Positions 1 to 9,057 of a stretch of DNA of 40,454 nt are shown here, one piece after another. The stretch's first letter is position 1. Each line of letters opens with the position of its first letter. The stretch spans positions 1 through 40,454 of the forward strand of contig DZDI01000010.1 in NCBI GenBank assembly GCA_022730455.1. Direction: 5' to 3'. This DNA is from Phycisphaera mikurensis (GTDB taxonomy: Bacteria; Planctomycetota; Phycisphaerae; WQYP01). The position numbers and the translations under genes were made by a program. The notes beneath the pieces are model-generated. The model searched no databases, was not told where the DNA came from, and saw only the letters and a list, made by a program, of their open reading frames with translations.

Positions 1-102
1 AAAAAAAGTTGCCGCCTGATAAGCTTCATCCACAATATTTGACGGTAGCCCCGGGAACATACAATGACGACGAGCGACAAAGACCACGGCCCCTTAGCCC
101 CC

Positions 103-241
103 GCCCCGCAGGGTGTGCCGCAAACCCCACGTCTGCGGCGTTCTCGGACTCATCTTCACCAGAGTCGCCCTCGGCCCGTCGCCTTGTATCCGGGGCGTTT
201 CCGCCACATCGCTGTCTTGCTATTACTTGGACAGACTCCTA
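103..241 (-). repeat. Dispersed intergenic repeat, copy A (long architecture)
   Basis: Reverse complement reads AGGAGTCTGTCCAAGTAATAGCAAGACAGCGATGTGGCGGAAACGC...GGCGACTCTGGTGAAGATGAGTCCGAGAACGCCGCAGACG...TTTGCGGC, collinear with the copy at 26401-26539. Confidence 0.85.
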
Positions 242-261
242 TATCCTCCGGTTTGAACGCT

Positions 262-708
262 TCAGCGAGTTTTCAAATTAGCATTGAGTCTTGCCCGCAT
301 CTTCCGGGCATTATTAATGAGTTGCTGCTTCGGCAGCATTTTGACCGGCGGCACCACGAATGCCCATATTTTATGATCCTTAAATTCAACCGGCAGCAGC
401 GCCGCAAATAAATCCAGACCGTAGTATTGGAACCAAGGCCGGGCAGTCGTGCGGTGTGTGTGCAAATAATAATACTGGTATTTTGGGTCCGTTGCCGTGC
501 CGATATTTTTTTTACCGCGAATCCGGATGCCGTACGTCCCGTACCATTCAAAAGAGGTGGTCAGCGGAGTGGTACCCTTTTCAACATCATTAAGGTAAAC
601 CACAGATCCGGGTGGATCGGTCACAATGGTGATTGACCGCTCGACGCAGCCAGAGAGGCTCGATAAAGCAATTAAGGCGACCGGCAACAGGGCAAAACGC
701 TTATTCAT
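262..708 (-). CDS. PEGA-domain-like lipoprotein
   Basis: Signal peptide with lipobox-like LSSLSGC; 'ITIVTDPPGSVVYLNDVEKGTTPLTTSFEWYGTYGIRI' resembles a PEGA domain. Confidence 0.8.
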   Translation of the reverse strand: MNKRFALLPVALIALSSLSGCVERSITIVTDPPGSVVYLNDVEKGTTPLTTSFEWYGTYGIRIRGKKNIGTATDPKYQYYYLHTHRTTARPWFQYYGLDLFAALLPVEFKDHKIWAFVVPPVKMLPKQQLINNARKMRARLNANLKTR

Positions 709-804
709 CAGACGGATTTAACCATGAGCGTTGGTTTTACACAAATCAGCCCTGCGGCAACGCTCCACCGTCCGTCTCTCAACGAGTCCGGGAATGGCGG
801 TTGA

Positions 805-3800
805 CTATTCAAGCTCAATCAGCAAGTCGCCGGAGGCGACAATCGTGCCGGGGGGCGTCATGATTTTGGATATTTTGCCGTCCATAGGGCAATACGCGCT
901 TGTCTCCATCTTCATTGCCTCGATCGAGAGCAGCTTTTCCCCCTTGGCGATGGTCTGTCCCAGGCTAACGGCCATGGTTGAAATCTTGCCTGGCATGGGA
1001 GCACCGACATGCCGGGGATTGTCACGATCTGCTTTGGGCAGCGTGGTGCGTGATTTGCCGCTCAGTGATCGATCTTGAATCTTCGCTTCACGCGGTTGGC
1101 CGTTAAGTTCGAAGAAGATCGTTCGCATTCCGTCCGGATCTGCATCGCCGGATGTGATAAACTTAATCAGCATGGTTTTGCCCGGCTCTAATTCAACCGG
1201 CACTTCCACAAATGGCTGCAGCGGATAAAAGAAAGCCGTGGTCGGTAGCACGCTGACGTCATCAAACTGGCGGCGGAATTTTTCGAAGGCCGCAAAAACC
1301 TCGGGATACATCAGAAAGCCGGCCAGATCGGCATCGGCAGCCTCGCGATGAATTTTCTTTGACAGCTCCAGTCTCGCCTTTTCTAGATTAATCGGCCGCA
1401 GCCTGCTGCCGGGGCGTGTCGTAAATGGCTTGTCGCCGCGGAGAATAATTTTTTGCAATTTTCTGGGCCACCCACCGGGCGGTTGACCTAGGTCGCCGCG
1501 GAACATCTCAACCACACTTTTGGGGAAGTCAATATGGCGGGATTCATCGAGAATATCCGCCGGTTTGAGATTGTTGGTCACCATAAACAACGCCATGTCG
1601 CCCACGACCTTGCTTGAGGGTGTGACTTTGACAATATCACCAAACAACTGGTTGACATCGGCGTACATCCTGGTGATTTCGTTCCAGCGGTCGCCTAGTC
1701 CCAAACTGCGAGCCTGCACACGCAAATTGGTGTACTGGCCGCCCGGCATTTCATGCTGATACACCGACGCGGTGGTCGCAAGCATGCCTTCCTCAAAGGG
1801 CTGATAGAATCGCCGCACGGCCTCCCAATAATCGGACAGATCGGCCAGCACGGCGGAATCCAGGCCCGTGTCGCGGCTGGTATTGGTCAAGGCCGCCGCA
1901 AACGAATTCAGATTGGGTTGGCTGGTCATGCCACTCATGGGGCCAAAAGCACAATCGACAATCTGCACGCCCGCCTCCGCCGCCATTAACAGTGTCGCCG
2001 ACTGTACACCTGCCGTATCGTGGGTATGCAAAGCGATGGGCAGACCAATTTCTTGTCGCAGGACTTTGACCAAAACTTTAGCCGCGGGTGGTTTCAGCAG
2101 GCCGGCCATGTCTTTAATGGCCAGTATATGGGCACCCATTTTTTCTAACTCTTTTGCCATTTTAACGTAGTAGGCGAGCGAGTATTTTTTGCGGCTTGGA
2201 TTGAGGATGTCGCCGGTGTAGCACACGGCCGCTTCACAAATGGCCCCGGCTTCATTGACGGCATCCATCGCCACTCGCATGTTGCGTGCCCAATTTAACG
2301 AATCAAAAATGCGGAAAATATCAATCCCGTGGGCGGCCGCGGTTTTAACAAAAAATTTTACGACATTGTCGGGATAATTGGTATAACCTACGGCATTGCT
2401 GGCCCGCAGCAACATCTGGAATAATATGTTAGGTGCCGCCTGTCGCAATTGAGCCAGCCGCTCCCATGGGTCTTCATGCAGAAATCGCATGGCGCTGTCA
2501 AAGGTGGCACCACCCCACATTTCAAGGCTGAAAATGCCCGGCGCTCGCCGTGCCATGGCCGCCGCCGCGGGCAGCATATCAATGGTGCGCATCCGCGTGG
2601 CCAGCAGACTTTGATGGGCGTCGCGCATGGTGGTGTCCGTTACCAACACGGCCTTGGACGCCATCAGTGACTGGCAATAGGTTCTGGCACCAAGTCTCCT
2701 GAATTCATCGCGCGATCCTGTCGGCAGCGGCTGGCTGCTTGCCGATACCAGCGGCGGCGGGGGCGTCATCAGCGACAAATCAGGGATCTTTTTTACCTCC
2801 GGGGCGCCATTGACAATGACCTCACCGAGATAGGTGAGTAATTTGGAAGCCCGATCACGTCGTGTAGAAAAGCGGAACAGGGACGGTGTGGTATCGATCA
2901 GGGTGGTGACGGCTCGGCCTGCGGCAAAATCGGGGTGCCTGACCACGTTTTCCAAAAAGGGAATGTTGGTCTTTACACCGCGCACCCGGAATTCTGATAG
3001 TGCCCGCAGCGACCGGCTGATAGACTCTTCCAGCGTAGGGGCAAAACAGGTCAGTTTCACCAGCAGCGAATCAAAGTAAGGCGTAATCACCGCTCCGGCA
3101 TACGCTGTGCCGCCGTCCAGCCGCACACCAAAGCCTGCAGGAGAGCGGTAACTCGATATACGGCCGTAGTCCGGGGTAAATTGGTTCGCGGCATCTTCCG
3201 TCGTGATCCGGCACTGCAAAGCCACACCACGGTACGTCATATCCGGCTGCCGGGGAATATCCAGCGGCGGTTCATGCAGATGACAGCCCTGGGCCACGAG
3301 AATCTGTGATCGCACCAGATCAATGCCGGTGATGATTTCCGTAACAGTGTGCTCCACTTGGATGCGCGGATTGACTTCAATAAAGAAAAATTCATTTGTG
3401 TCGATGTCCACCAGAAATTCCACGGTTCCGGCGTTGCAGTAATTCACTTCGCGTCCGATGCGGACGGCAGTATCGCATATCTGTTGTCGCAGCGCTGGAT
3501 CAAGCCCGACACTGGGGGCGAGTTCCACCACTTTTTGATGCCGCCGCTGCACGCTGCAATCACGTTCAAAGAGATGCACCAAATTGCCATGGCTGTCGCC
3601 GAGCAATTGCACTTCAATGTGCTTGGCGCGGGTGATGTAGCGCTCCAGAAACACTTCTGACTTGCCAAACGCGCCGCCGGCTTCACGCTGTGCCTCATCC
3701 AACTTAGCCGCGAGCTCGACAGGCTTATGCACGACGCGCATGCCGCGGCCACCACCACCGAAGCTGGCTTTTATGATCAGTGGAAAACCAATCTCGCGGG

Positions 3801-4248
3801 CCATTTTTTTTATGACCGCAGGATCACTTATACCGTCCTGCGTGCCGGGAAGCACCGGAGCACCGGCCCGCTTGGCAATTCTCCGTGCAGCGGTTTTGTC
3901 GCCAAAGCTCTTGAGCATCTCCGGCGTCGGGCCTATGAATGTGATGCCGGCGTCGCCGCACGCCTGCGCAAAATCGGCGTTCTCTGACAAAAACCCATAG
4001 CCTGGATGGATGGCATCGACCTCGTGCGCTTTAGCCAATTCAATGATCGACGGGATATCGAGATAATTTTTTACCGGAGCATCGGGCCCTCCAATCTGGT
4101 AACTCTCATCCGCTTTAAACCGGTGGAGAGAATAGCGATCTTCATGCGAATAAATGGCGACCGTCCGCAATCCCAATTCTGTCGCTGCCCGCATGACACG
4201 GATGGCTATTTCGCTTCGATTGGCGACGAGCAACTTATGCATAATCAA
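805..4248 (-). CDS. pyc: Pyruvate carboxylase, single polypeptide (BC-CT-BCCP)
   Basis: 1147 aa; biotin carboxylase N-terminus (HPGYGFLSENADFAQ), carboxyltransferase (TTMRDAHQSLLATRMRT), C-terminal biotinyl motif EAMKMET. Confidence 0.96.
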   Translation of the reverse strand: MIMHKLLVANRSEIAIRVMRAATELGLRTVAIYSHEDRYSLHRFKADESYQIGGPDAPVKNYLDIPSIIELAKAHEVDAIHPGYGFLSENADFAQACGDAGITFIGPTPEMLKSFGDKTAARRIAKRAGAPVLPGTQDGISDPAVIKKMAREIGFPLIIKASFGGGGRGMRVVHKPVELAAKLDEAQREAGGAFGKSEVFLERYITRAKHIEVQLLGDSHGNLVHLFERDCSVQRRHQKVVELAPSVGLDPALRQQICDTAVRIGREVNYCNAGTVEFLVDIDTNEFFFIEVNPRIQVEHTVTEIITGIDLVRSQILVAQGCHLHEPPLDIPRQPDMTYRGVALQCRITTEDAANQFTPDYGRISSYRSPAGFGVRLDGGTAYAGAVITPYFDSLLVKLTCFAPTLEESISRSLRALSEFRVRGVKTNIPFLENVVRHPDFAAGRAVTTLIDTTPSLFRFSTRRDRASKLLTYLGEVIVNGAPEVKKIPDLSLMTPPPPLVSASSQPLPTGSRDEFRRLGARTYCQSLMASKAVLVTDTTMRDAHQSLLATRMRTIDMLPAAAAMARRAPGIFSLEMWGGATFDSAMRFLHEDPWERLAQLRQAAPNILFQMLLRASNAVGYTNYPDNVVKFFVKTAAAHGIDIFRIFDSLNWARNMRVAMDAVNEAGAICEAAVCYTGDILNPSRKKYSLAYYVKMAKELEKMGAHILAIKDMAGLLKPPAAKVLVKVLRQEIGLPIALHTHDTAGVQSATLLMAAEAGVQIVDCAFGPMSGMTSQPNLNSFAAALTNTSRDTGLDSAVLADLSDYWEAVRRFYQPFEEGMLATTASVYQHEMPGGQYTNLRVQARSLGLGDRWNEITRMYADVNQLFGDIVKVTPSSKVVGDMALFMVTNNLKPADILDESRHIDFPKSVVEMFRGDLGQPPGGWPRKLQKIILRGDKPFTTRPGSRLRPINLEKARLELSKKIHREAADADLAGFLMYPEVFAAFEKFRRQFDDVSVLPTTAFFYPLQPFVEVPVELEPGKTMLIKFITSGDADPDGMRTIFFELNGQPREAKIQDRSLSGKSRTTLPKADRDNPRHVGAPMPGKISTMAVSLGQTIAKGEKLLSIEAMKMETSAYCPMDGKISKIMTPPGTIVASGDLLIELE

Positions 4249-4305
4249 AAATTCCTTTTTTCAACCCAATCACGAAATTCATCCCGGCCATATACCCGAA
4301 TGACG

Positions 4306-4320
4306 CTTGGACAGACTCCC
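4306..4320 (-). repeat. Terminal fragment of dispersed repeat (copy F)
   Basis: CTTGGACAGACTCCC; 14 bp identical to the repeat terminus CTTGGACAGACTCC. Confidence 0.5.
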
Positions 4321-4740
4321 AGGCGGCGATCCACCGGGTGAGAGGTCTCAAGCCTCCCGCCTGCCCCGTTGTCGCTTCGCGCTTGCACCCATACACCCCT
4401 CTCACTATCCATCTTTTGGAGCACCACCTCGCCGTTAATGTAATCGATTTGGCCTGCTGCGCAAATAGCGTGCATGTGAAAATATTAACTGTAGACTGCC
4501 GTGCCCCACGGCGATGGAAACGGGGCTTTGGCGGAGGACGGCGCGCTATCGGTTGTGACACCGTACGCCTTGCGCCGCACAGACACAGACTGGCCCGATT
4601 TAATTTTGCGAAACTGCGAGTGTTTGGGGGTATCGGGATACTATTTTTAGACGTAGCAAAGAATTCAGCCTATACTGCCGATAAGTCTGGCCGAAGGAGT
4701 AAACGGATGGGGATTTTTGTTTACGCCAAAAGGAGTTGCT

Positions 4741-7293
4741 ATGTCCACTGTTCATCAGTTTGTGGTAGTACCGGCCGTACCTGAAAGCCTTTCTGCATTA
4801 CATGACCTGGCTTACAACATCTGGTCGTTGTGGAAATATGACGCCGTTAGTCTTTTCAATCGGCTGGATCCAGATTTATGGGAGAAGACCGACCATAATC
4901 CCGTCGCTTTGCTTAATTTGGTTGGCCAGGAAAAGCTGCAGGCGGCCGCACTGGATGACGGCTTCCTGGCTCACTACAACCGCGTGGTGACGGATTTTCG
5001 TTATTACATGCAGGTGCCTACTTGGTTCAGCCTCAATCATCCGGGAAGCAAGGCCCAAATAGCCTATTTCTCGGCTGAATATGGCCTCCATGAATCTTTG
5101 CCCATTTATTCGGGCGGCTTGGGCGTCCTGTCCGGCGATCATATGAAAAGTGCCAGCGAACTCGGACTTCCTCTGGTTGGCGTGGGGCTTCTCTATCGGG
5201 ATGGGTATTTTCACCAGCGTCTGAATCCTGACGGTTGGCAACAGGAACTTAATCCTCAAAATAATTTCTTTTCCATGCCTCTGAAACTCTGTGTCGGCCC
5301 CGATCAGCAACCGGTTCGCACTTTCGTGGACTTGCCCGGTTCGCGCGTCAATATTCAGGTTTGGAAGATCATGGTGGGGCGCGTCACCATCTACGCCATG
5401 GACACTAATGTGCCCGATAACCGCCCAGAAGATCGTGAGATTACGGCTCGACTCTACGGCGGCGATCAAGAAATGCGTATGCGCCAGGAAATCGTGCTTG
5501 GCATCGGCGGCATCCGGACCCTCGCTGCGCTGGGCATCAAGCCGACGGTTTGCCATATGAACGAAGGGCATTCAGCCTTCCTCGCGCTGGAGCGGTGCCG
5601 GGTGCTGATGGAAGAGGGCAAAATGTCATTTGCGGAAGCCCGCGAACTTGTCGCCGCCAGCAACGCCTTTACAACGCACACGCCGGTACCAGCGGGCAAC
5701 GATCATTTCCCGCGTGAAATGATTGAGCATTATTTCGCTGGTTATTACTCAAAGCTGGGCATCTCAATGGATGAACTGCTGGACCTGGGGCGCATCAATC
5801 CCGCCGACACGCATGAGGGGTTTGGCATGACGACGCTTGCACTCCGCATGGCATGGCACTGCAATGGTGTGAGCAAACTCCACGGTGAAGTGTCGCGGCA
5901 TATGTGGCAGCGAATCTGGCCTGAGGTACCGCCGCAGGAAATTCCTATCACTCACATTACCAATGGTGTCCACACCCAATCGTGGATTTCGGAAGGGTCT
6001 GCCCGGTTGTACCAGGAATACCTAGGTGCCAACTGGCTTGAACGCCCGGCTGACCACAGCGTGTGGATACGAACCGACAAAATTCCCGATTCTGAACTCT
6101 GGCGCGTGCATGAGCGGCGCAAAGAACGCCTCATCGGTTTCGTTCGTCAGCGCTTCGGGGACCAAATGAGACGCAGCGGTGCCGTGGCGGTGGAAATCGG
6201 GCGAATTGACGAATTGCTCAATCCTCGAATACTCTTGATTGGCTTCGCTCGGCGGTTCGCGACCTACAAACGTGCCACGCTTCTGCTTCGTAACATTGAC
6301 CGACTGCTGAAATTATTGCGCGATACCGAACGCCCGGTGAATTTTCTTTTTGCGGGCAAGGCCCATCCGCGCGATGATGGCGGCAAGCACTTTATTCAGG
6401 ATATTTATCGTTTTTCGCAGCGTGAAGATGTGCGCGGACGCATCTTCTTCCTTGAAGATTATAATATTGATATCGCCCGCCACATGACTCAGGGTGTCGA
6501 TGTGTGGATGAACACGCCGCGCCGACCCATGGAAGCTTCCGGTACCAGCGGTATGAAAGCGGCAATTAACGGCGTGCTCAATTTGAGCATTCTCGATGGC
6601 TGGTGGTGCGAGGCCTACGACGGTGAAAACGGCTGGGCTATCGGCAGTGGTGAAGATTACGGTAACGATGACTATCAGGATGACATTGAATCGCGGCGTC
6701 TCTTTGATATCATCGAAAAGTCGGTCGTACCGCTCTACTACGATCGCAGCCTTGACGGCCTGCCTCGCGGTTGGATCAAACGGATGAAAAACTCCATCCG
6801 CACCATTTGCCCGGTCTTTAATACCAACCGCATGGTGCAGGAATACACGGATAAATTCTATACCCCTGCCGATGCGGCCTTCTGGCAGCTTGGCCAAGGG
6901 CACGGGGCCGGTGCTTCGGCATTGGCGGATTGGCGTCGGAAGATGCGCGACAATTGGAGCGGTGTGCAAGTTCGTGACATTCAGGCGCACATCGATGGTG
7001 TGGTTAAGGCCGGTGAAAGCGTCAAGGTGTACGCAACTGCTGTTTTGGGTGATATCCCGCCGGACCATGTTCGCGTTGAACTTTACTACGGGCCTATCGG
7101 CGCTTCCGGCACCATCCAAAAAGCCAGCGTGCAGGGAATGGCAATGGGAGCCGCCATTGAGAACGGCGTTTATCAGTACGTCGGTGCAATCCGTGCAGCG
7201 GATTGCGGGCAACAGGGCTATGCGGTGCGTATTGTGCCTGAAAACCCCAATATTGACCTGCGTTTAGAGCCGCAGCTTATTCGTTGGGGCTAA
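4741..7293 (+). CDS. glgP: Alpha-glucan (glycogen/starch) phosphorylase with DUF3417-type N-terminus
   Basis: ORF 4717-7293; ATG at 4741 preceded by AAAAGGAG; motifs AYFSAEYGLHESLPIYSGGLGVLSGDH, EASGTSGMKAAINGVLNLSILDGWWCEAYDGENGWAIG. Confidence 0.95.
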   Translation: MSTVHQFVVVPAVPESLSALHDLAYNIWSLWKYDAVSLFNRLDPDLWEKTDHNPVALLNLVGQEKLQAAALDDGFLAHYNRVVTDFRYYMQVPTWFSLNHPGSKAQIAYFSAEYGLHESLPIYSGGLGVLSGDHMKSASELGLPLVGVGLLYRDGYFHQRLNPDGWQQELNPQNNFFSMPLKLCVGPDQQPVRTFVDLPGSRVNIQVWKIMVGRVTIYAMDTNVPDNRPEDREITARLYGGDQEMRMRQEIVLGIGGIRTLAALGIKPTVCHMNEGHSAFLALERCRVLMEEGKMSFAEARELVAASNAFTTHTPVPAGNDHFPREMIEHYFAGYYSKLGISMDELLDLGRINPADTHEGFGMTTLALRMAWHCNGVSKLHGEVSRHMWQRIWPEVPPQEIPITHITNGVHTQSWISEGSARLYQEYLGANWLERPADHSVWIRTDKIPDSELWRVHERRKERLIGFVRQRFGDQMRRSGAVAVEIGRIDELLNPRILLIGFARRFATYKRATLLLRNIDRLLKLLRDTERPVNFLFAGKAHPRDDGGKHFIQDIYRFSQREDVRGRIFFLEDYNIDIARHMTQGVDVWMNTPRRPMEASGTSGMKAAINGVLNLSILDGWWCEAYDGENGWAIGSGEDYGNDDYQDDIESRRLFDIIEKSVVPLYYDRSLDGLPRGWIKRMKNSIRTICPVFNTNRMVQEYTDKFYTPADAAFWQLGQGHGAGASALADWRRKMRDNWSGVQVRDIQAHIDGVVKAGESVKVYATAVLGDIPPDHVRVELYYGPIGASGTIQKASVQGMAMGAAIENGVYQYVGAIRAADCGQQGYAVRIVPENPNIDLRLEPQLIRWG

Positions 7294-7400
7294 GAGTCTG
7301 TCCAAGTAATAACAGAGCTGCGATGTGCAGCAAACACCTCGTCTGCGGCGTTCTCGGGCCTCGACGACTCATCTTCACCAGGAGTCTGTCCAAGTAAGGG
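7293..7400. repeat. Dispersed repeat, copy B (compact architecture)
   Basis: Left end GAGTCTGTCCAAGTAATAACAGAGCTGCGATGTGC, an inverted right-part segment CGTCTGCGGCGTTCTCGG...GACTCATCTTCACCAG, then a second direct copy of GAGTCTGTCCAAGTAA (7294-7309 and 7382-7397). Confidence 0.85.
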
Positions 7401-7494
7401 ACCGTCGATGGACTGCGAGCATGCCCAATATGCAGCGAATGTGTGTGGCGATAGTGCCCATAATTTTTGATTTCATATTGGAGGACTAAACCTG

Positions 7495-8829
7495 ATGCCC
7501 CGAGTGTGTGTGGTTGTGGTGGCGGGATTTGATCTCAAAATGCAGGCGCAGATTGGGCCGCGGCTTAGATCGCTGGCATATCAAGCATCGCTCGAACCTG
7601 TTTTTCCGTCGGTTACCTCAACTTTTCAGGCCAGTTTGACAACGGGTCGTTCCGTTGCGGACCACGGCATCATCTGCAACGGACTCTATACCCGGCGCGA
7701 ACCGAATGTGCACCACCTGCTGGATCAGGATAGTTATCCGGAGTTCAGGCGCGAAGTAAGTTTTTGGGAGCAGTCGAGCCAGCTTGTCAATGTACCCAGG
7801 TTTTGGTCGACGTGGGGTATTAAAACCTCAATGCTTTTTTTTCAGCAATCCATTGGCGACACCGCCGACATCGTGCTGACGCCCAAGCCCACCCATACAC
7901 CTGATGGCCGAACCGTCAGTTCGTGCTGGGCCAGGCCTGACGCTCTGTACCAGACCCTGGTCGGTGATATCGGCCCGTTTCCATTGCATCATTACTGGGG
8001 GCCGATAGCAGGGCTGCCCGCGTCGCAGTGGATCGGCAATGCTGCTGCCCGCATCTGGGAACTTGAAAGGCCTGACCTGCAGTTCGTCTATATACCGCAT
8101 CTGGATTACAACTTGCAGCGGCTTGGGCCCGGTGCTCCATCCATAGGCCAGGACGTTCGCCAACTCGATGCCATTCTTGAACCTCTCATCAGCACGGTGT
8201 GGAAAAGCGAAGGCAAAATGCTGGTCATCGGAGATTACGGTTTGTGCGATGTACAAGCCGCGGCAGCTCCCAATTTGGCGCTTCGTCGGGCCGGTTTATT
8301 AAAAACCATCCGCGACGGTGACGGAAAATTGCTTGTCGATCATGCCACCAGCCAGGCTTTCGTCATGGTGGATCATCAGGTGGGATTTCTCTACGCTGCT
8401 CCATCTGCATTGGAATCCGCCATCAGCGTATTGCGCTCCCTGACGGGCGTGAATCAGATTGTTGAGAAAGGCGGTCTTGCCGCACTTGGTGTGGATACGC
8501 CGCGGGCTGGCGATGCGGTTCTTCTTTCTGAACCGGATCAATGGTTTATGCACGATTGGTGGGAAAGTGATGACGAAAAGCCGGCGTGGCAATTTTCTGT
8601 CGATATTCACCGCAAGCCCGGCTACGATCCACGGGAGCTTTTCTTCGCGGGCGGCAAACCCGGAAAAGCGATCGCGCAGGATTCTCTGCAAGTGCGAGGA
8701 TCGCACGGCTTGGCTGGTGCTCACCCGGCCCAATCGCCGGCGGTTTGTTCCGACATCTATCTATATCCTCGACGATACCGCGTAGCCGATCTGCCGGGCG
8801 TTATTCGCAGCGCGTTAGCCGTCAAATAG
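7495..8829 (+). CDS. Alkaline phosphatase / type I phosphodiesterase-nucleotide pyrophosphatase family protein
   Basis: 'CVVVVAGFDLKM...FPSVTSTFQASLTTGRSVADHGIICNGLY', later 'VIGDYGLCDV' and 'GSHG'. Confidence 0.85.
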   Translation: MPRVCVVVVAGFDLKMQAQIGPRLRSLAYQASLEPVFPSVTSTFQASLTTGRSVADHGIICNGLYTRREPNVHHLLDQDSYPEFRREVSFWEQSSQLVNVPRFWSTWGIKTSMLFFQQSIGDTADIVLTPKPTHTPDGRTVSSCWARPDALYQTLVGDIGPFPLHHYWGPIAGLPASQWIGNAAARIWELERPDLQFVYIPHLDYNLQRLGPGAPSIGQDVRQLDAILEPLISTVWKSEGKMLVIGDYGLCDVQAAAAPNLALRRAGLLKTIRDGDGKLLVDHATSQAFVMVDHQVGFLYAAPSALESAISVLRSLTGVNQIVEKGGLAALGVDTPRAGDAVLLSEPDQWFMHDWWESDDEKPAWQFSVDIHRKPGYDPRELFFAGGKPGKAIAQDSLQVRGSHGLAGAHPAQSPAVCSDIYLYPRRYRVADLPGVIRSALAVK

Positions 8830-9057
8830 GTTCCGATGCCATGCTGAGCCGTCGGAAGAAATTTTCGAAAGCCTAGTTCAGCCGTGTCAAACCTGGAGGG
8901 CCTTGGGCCTGTTGATGTATTGACTCTCTCCAGCGGCCATTTATACTGCACCGTTCGGTTTGGCCCGGTGGATTGTGCTACCGGTTATGGCGGCTTTGCG
9001 TCCAGTCGCCAGCGCTTAAGTACTTTTTTTGTATTGGGATGCAGCGGAGGTTTTTCT

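Noticed and set aside
9-411. ORFs of 90 and 115 aa at 9-281 and 64-411 (and similar RRRSRTHPHQSR-type peptide in the 26205-26672 minus ORF)
   Set aside because: They are translations of the dispersed repeat itself; the apparent protein similarity between distant ORFs comes from the DNA repeat, not from coding genes.
4876-5571. Antisense ORFs across glgP, ppdK, pyc and others (e.g. 4876-5571 -, 6313-7212 -, 9478-10488 -)
   Set aside because: Long shadow ORFs opposite strongly recognisable genes; no family signatures of their own.
8884-9057. 58-aa N-terminal extension of pyruvate phosphate dikinase
   Set aside because: The conserved PPDK start (ADKLVYFFG) coincides with GTG at 9058 with a GCGGAGG ribosome site; the extension looks non-coding.
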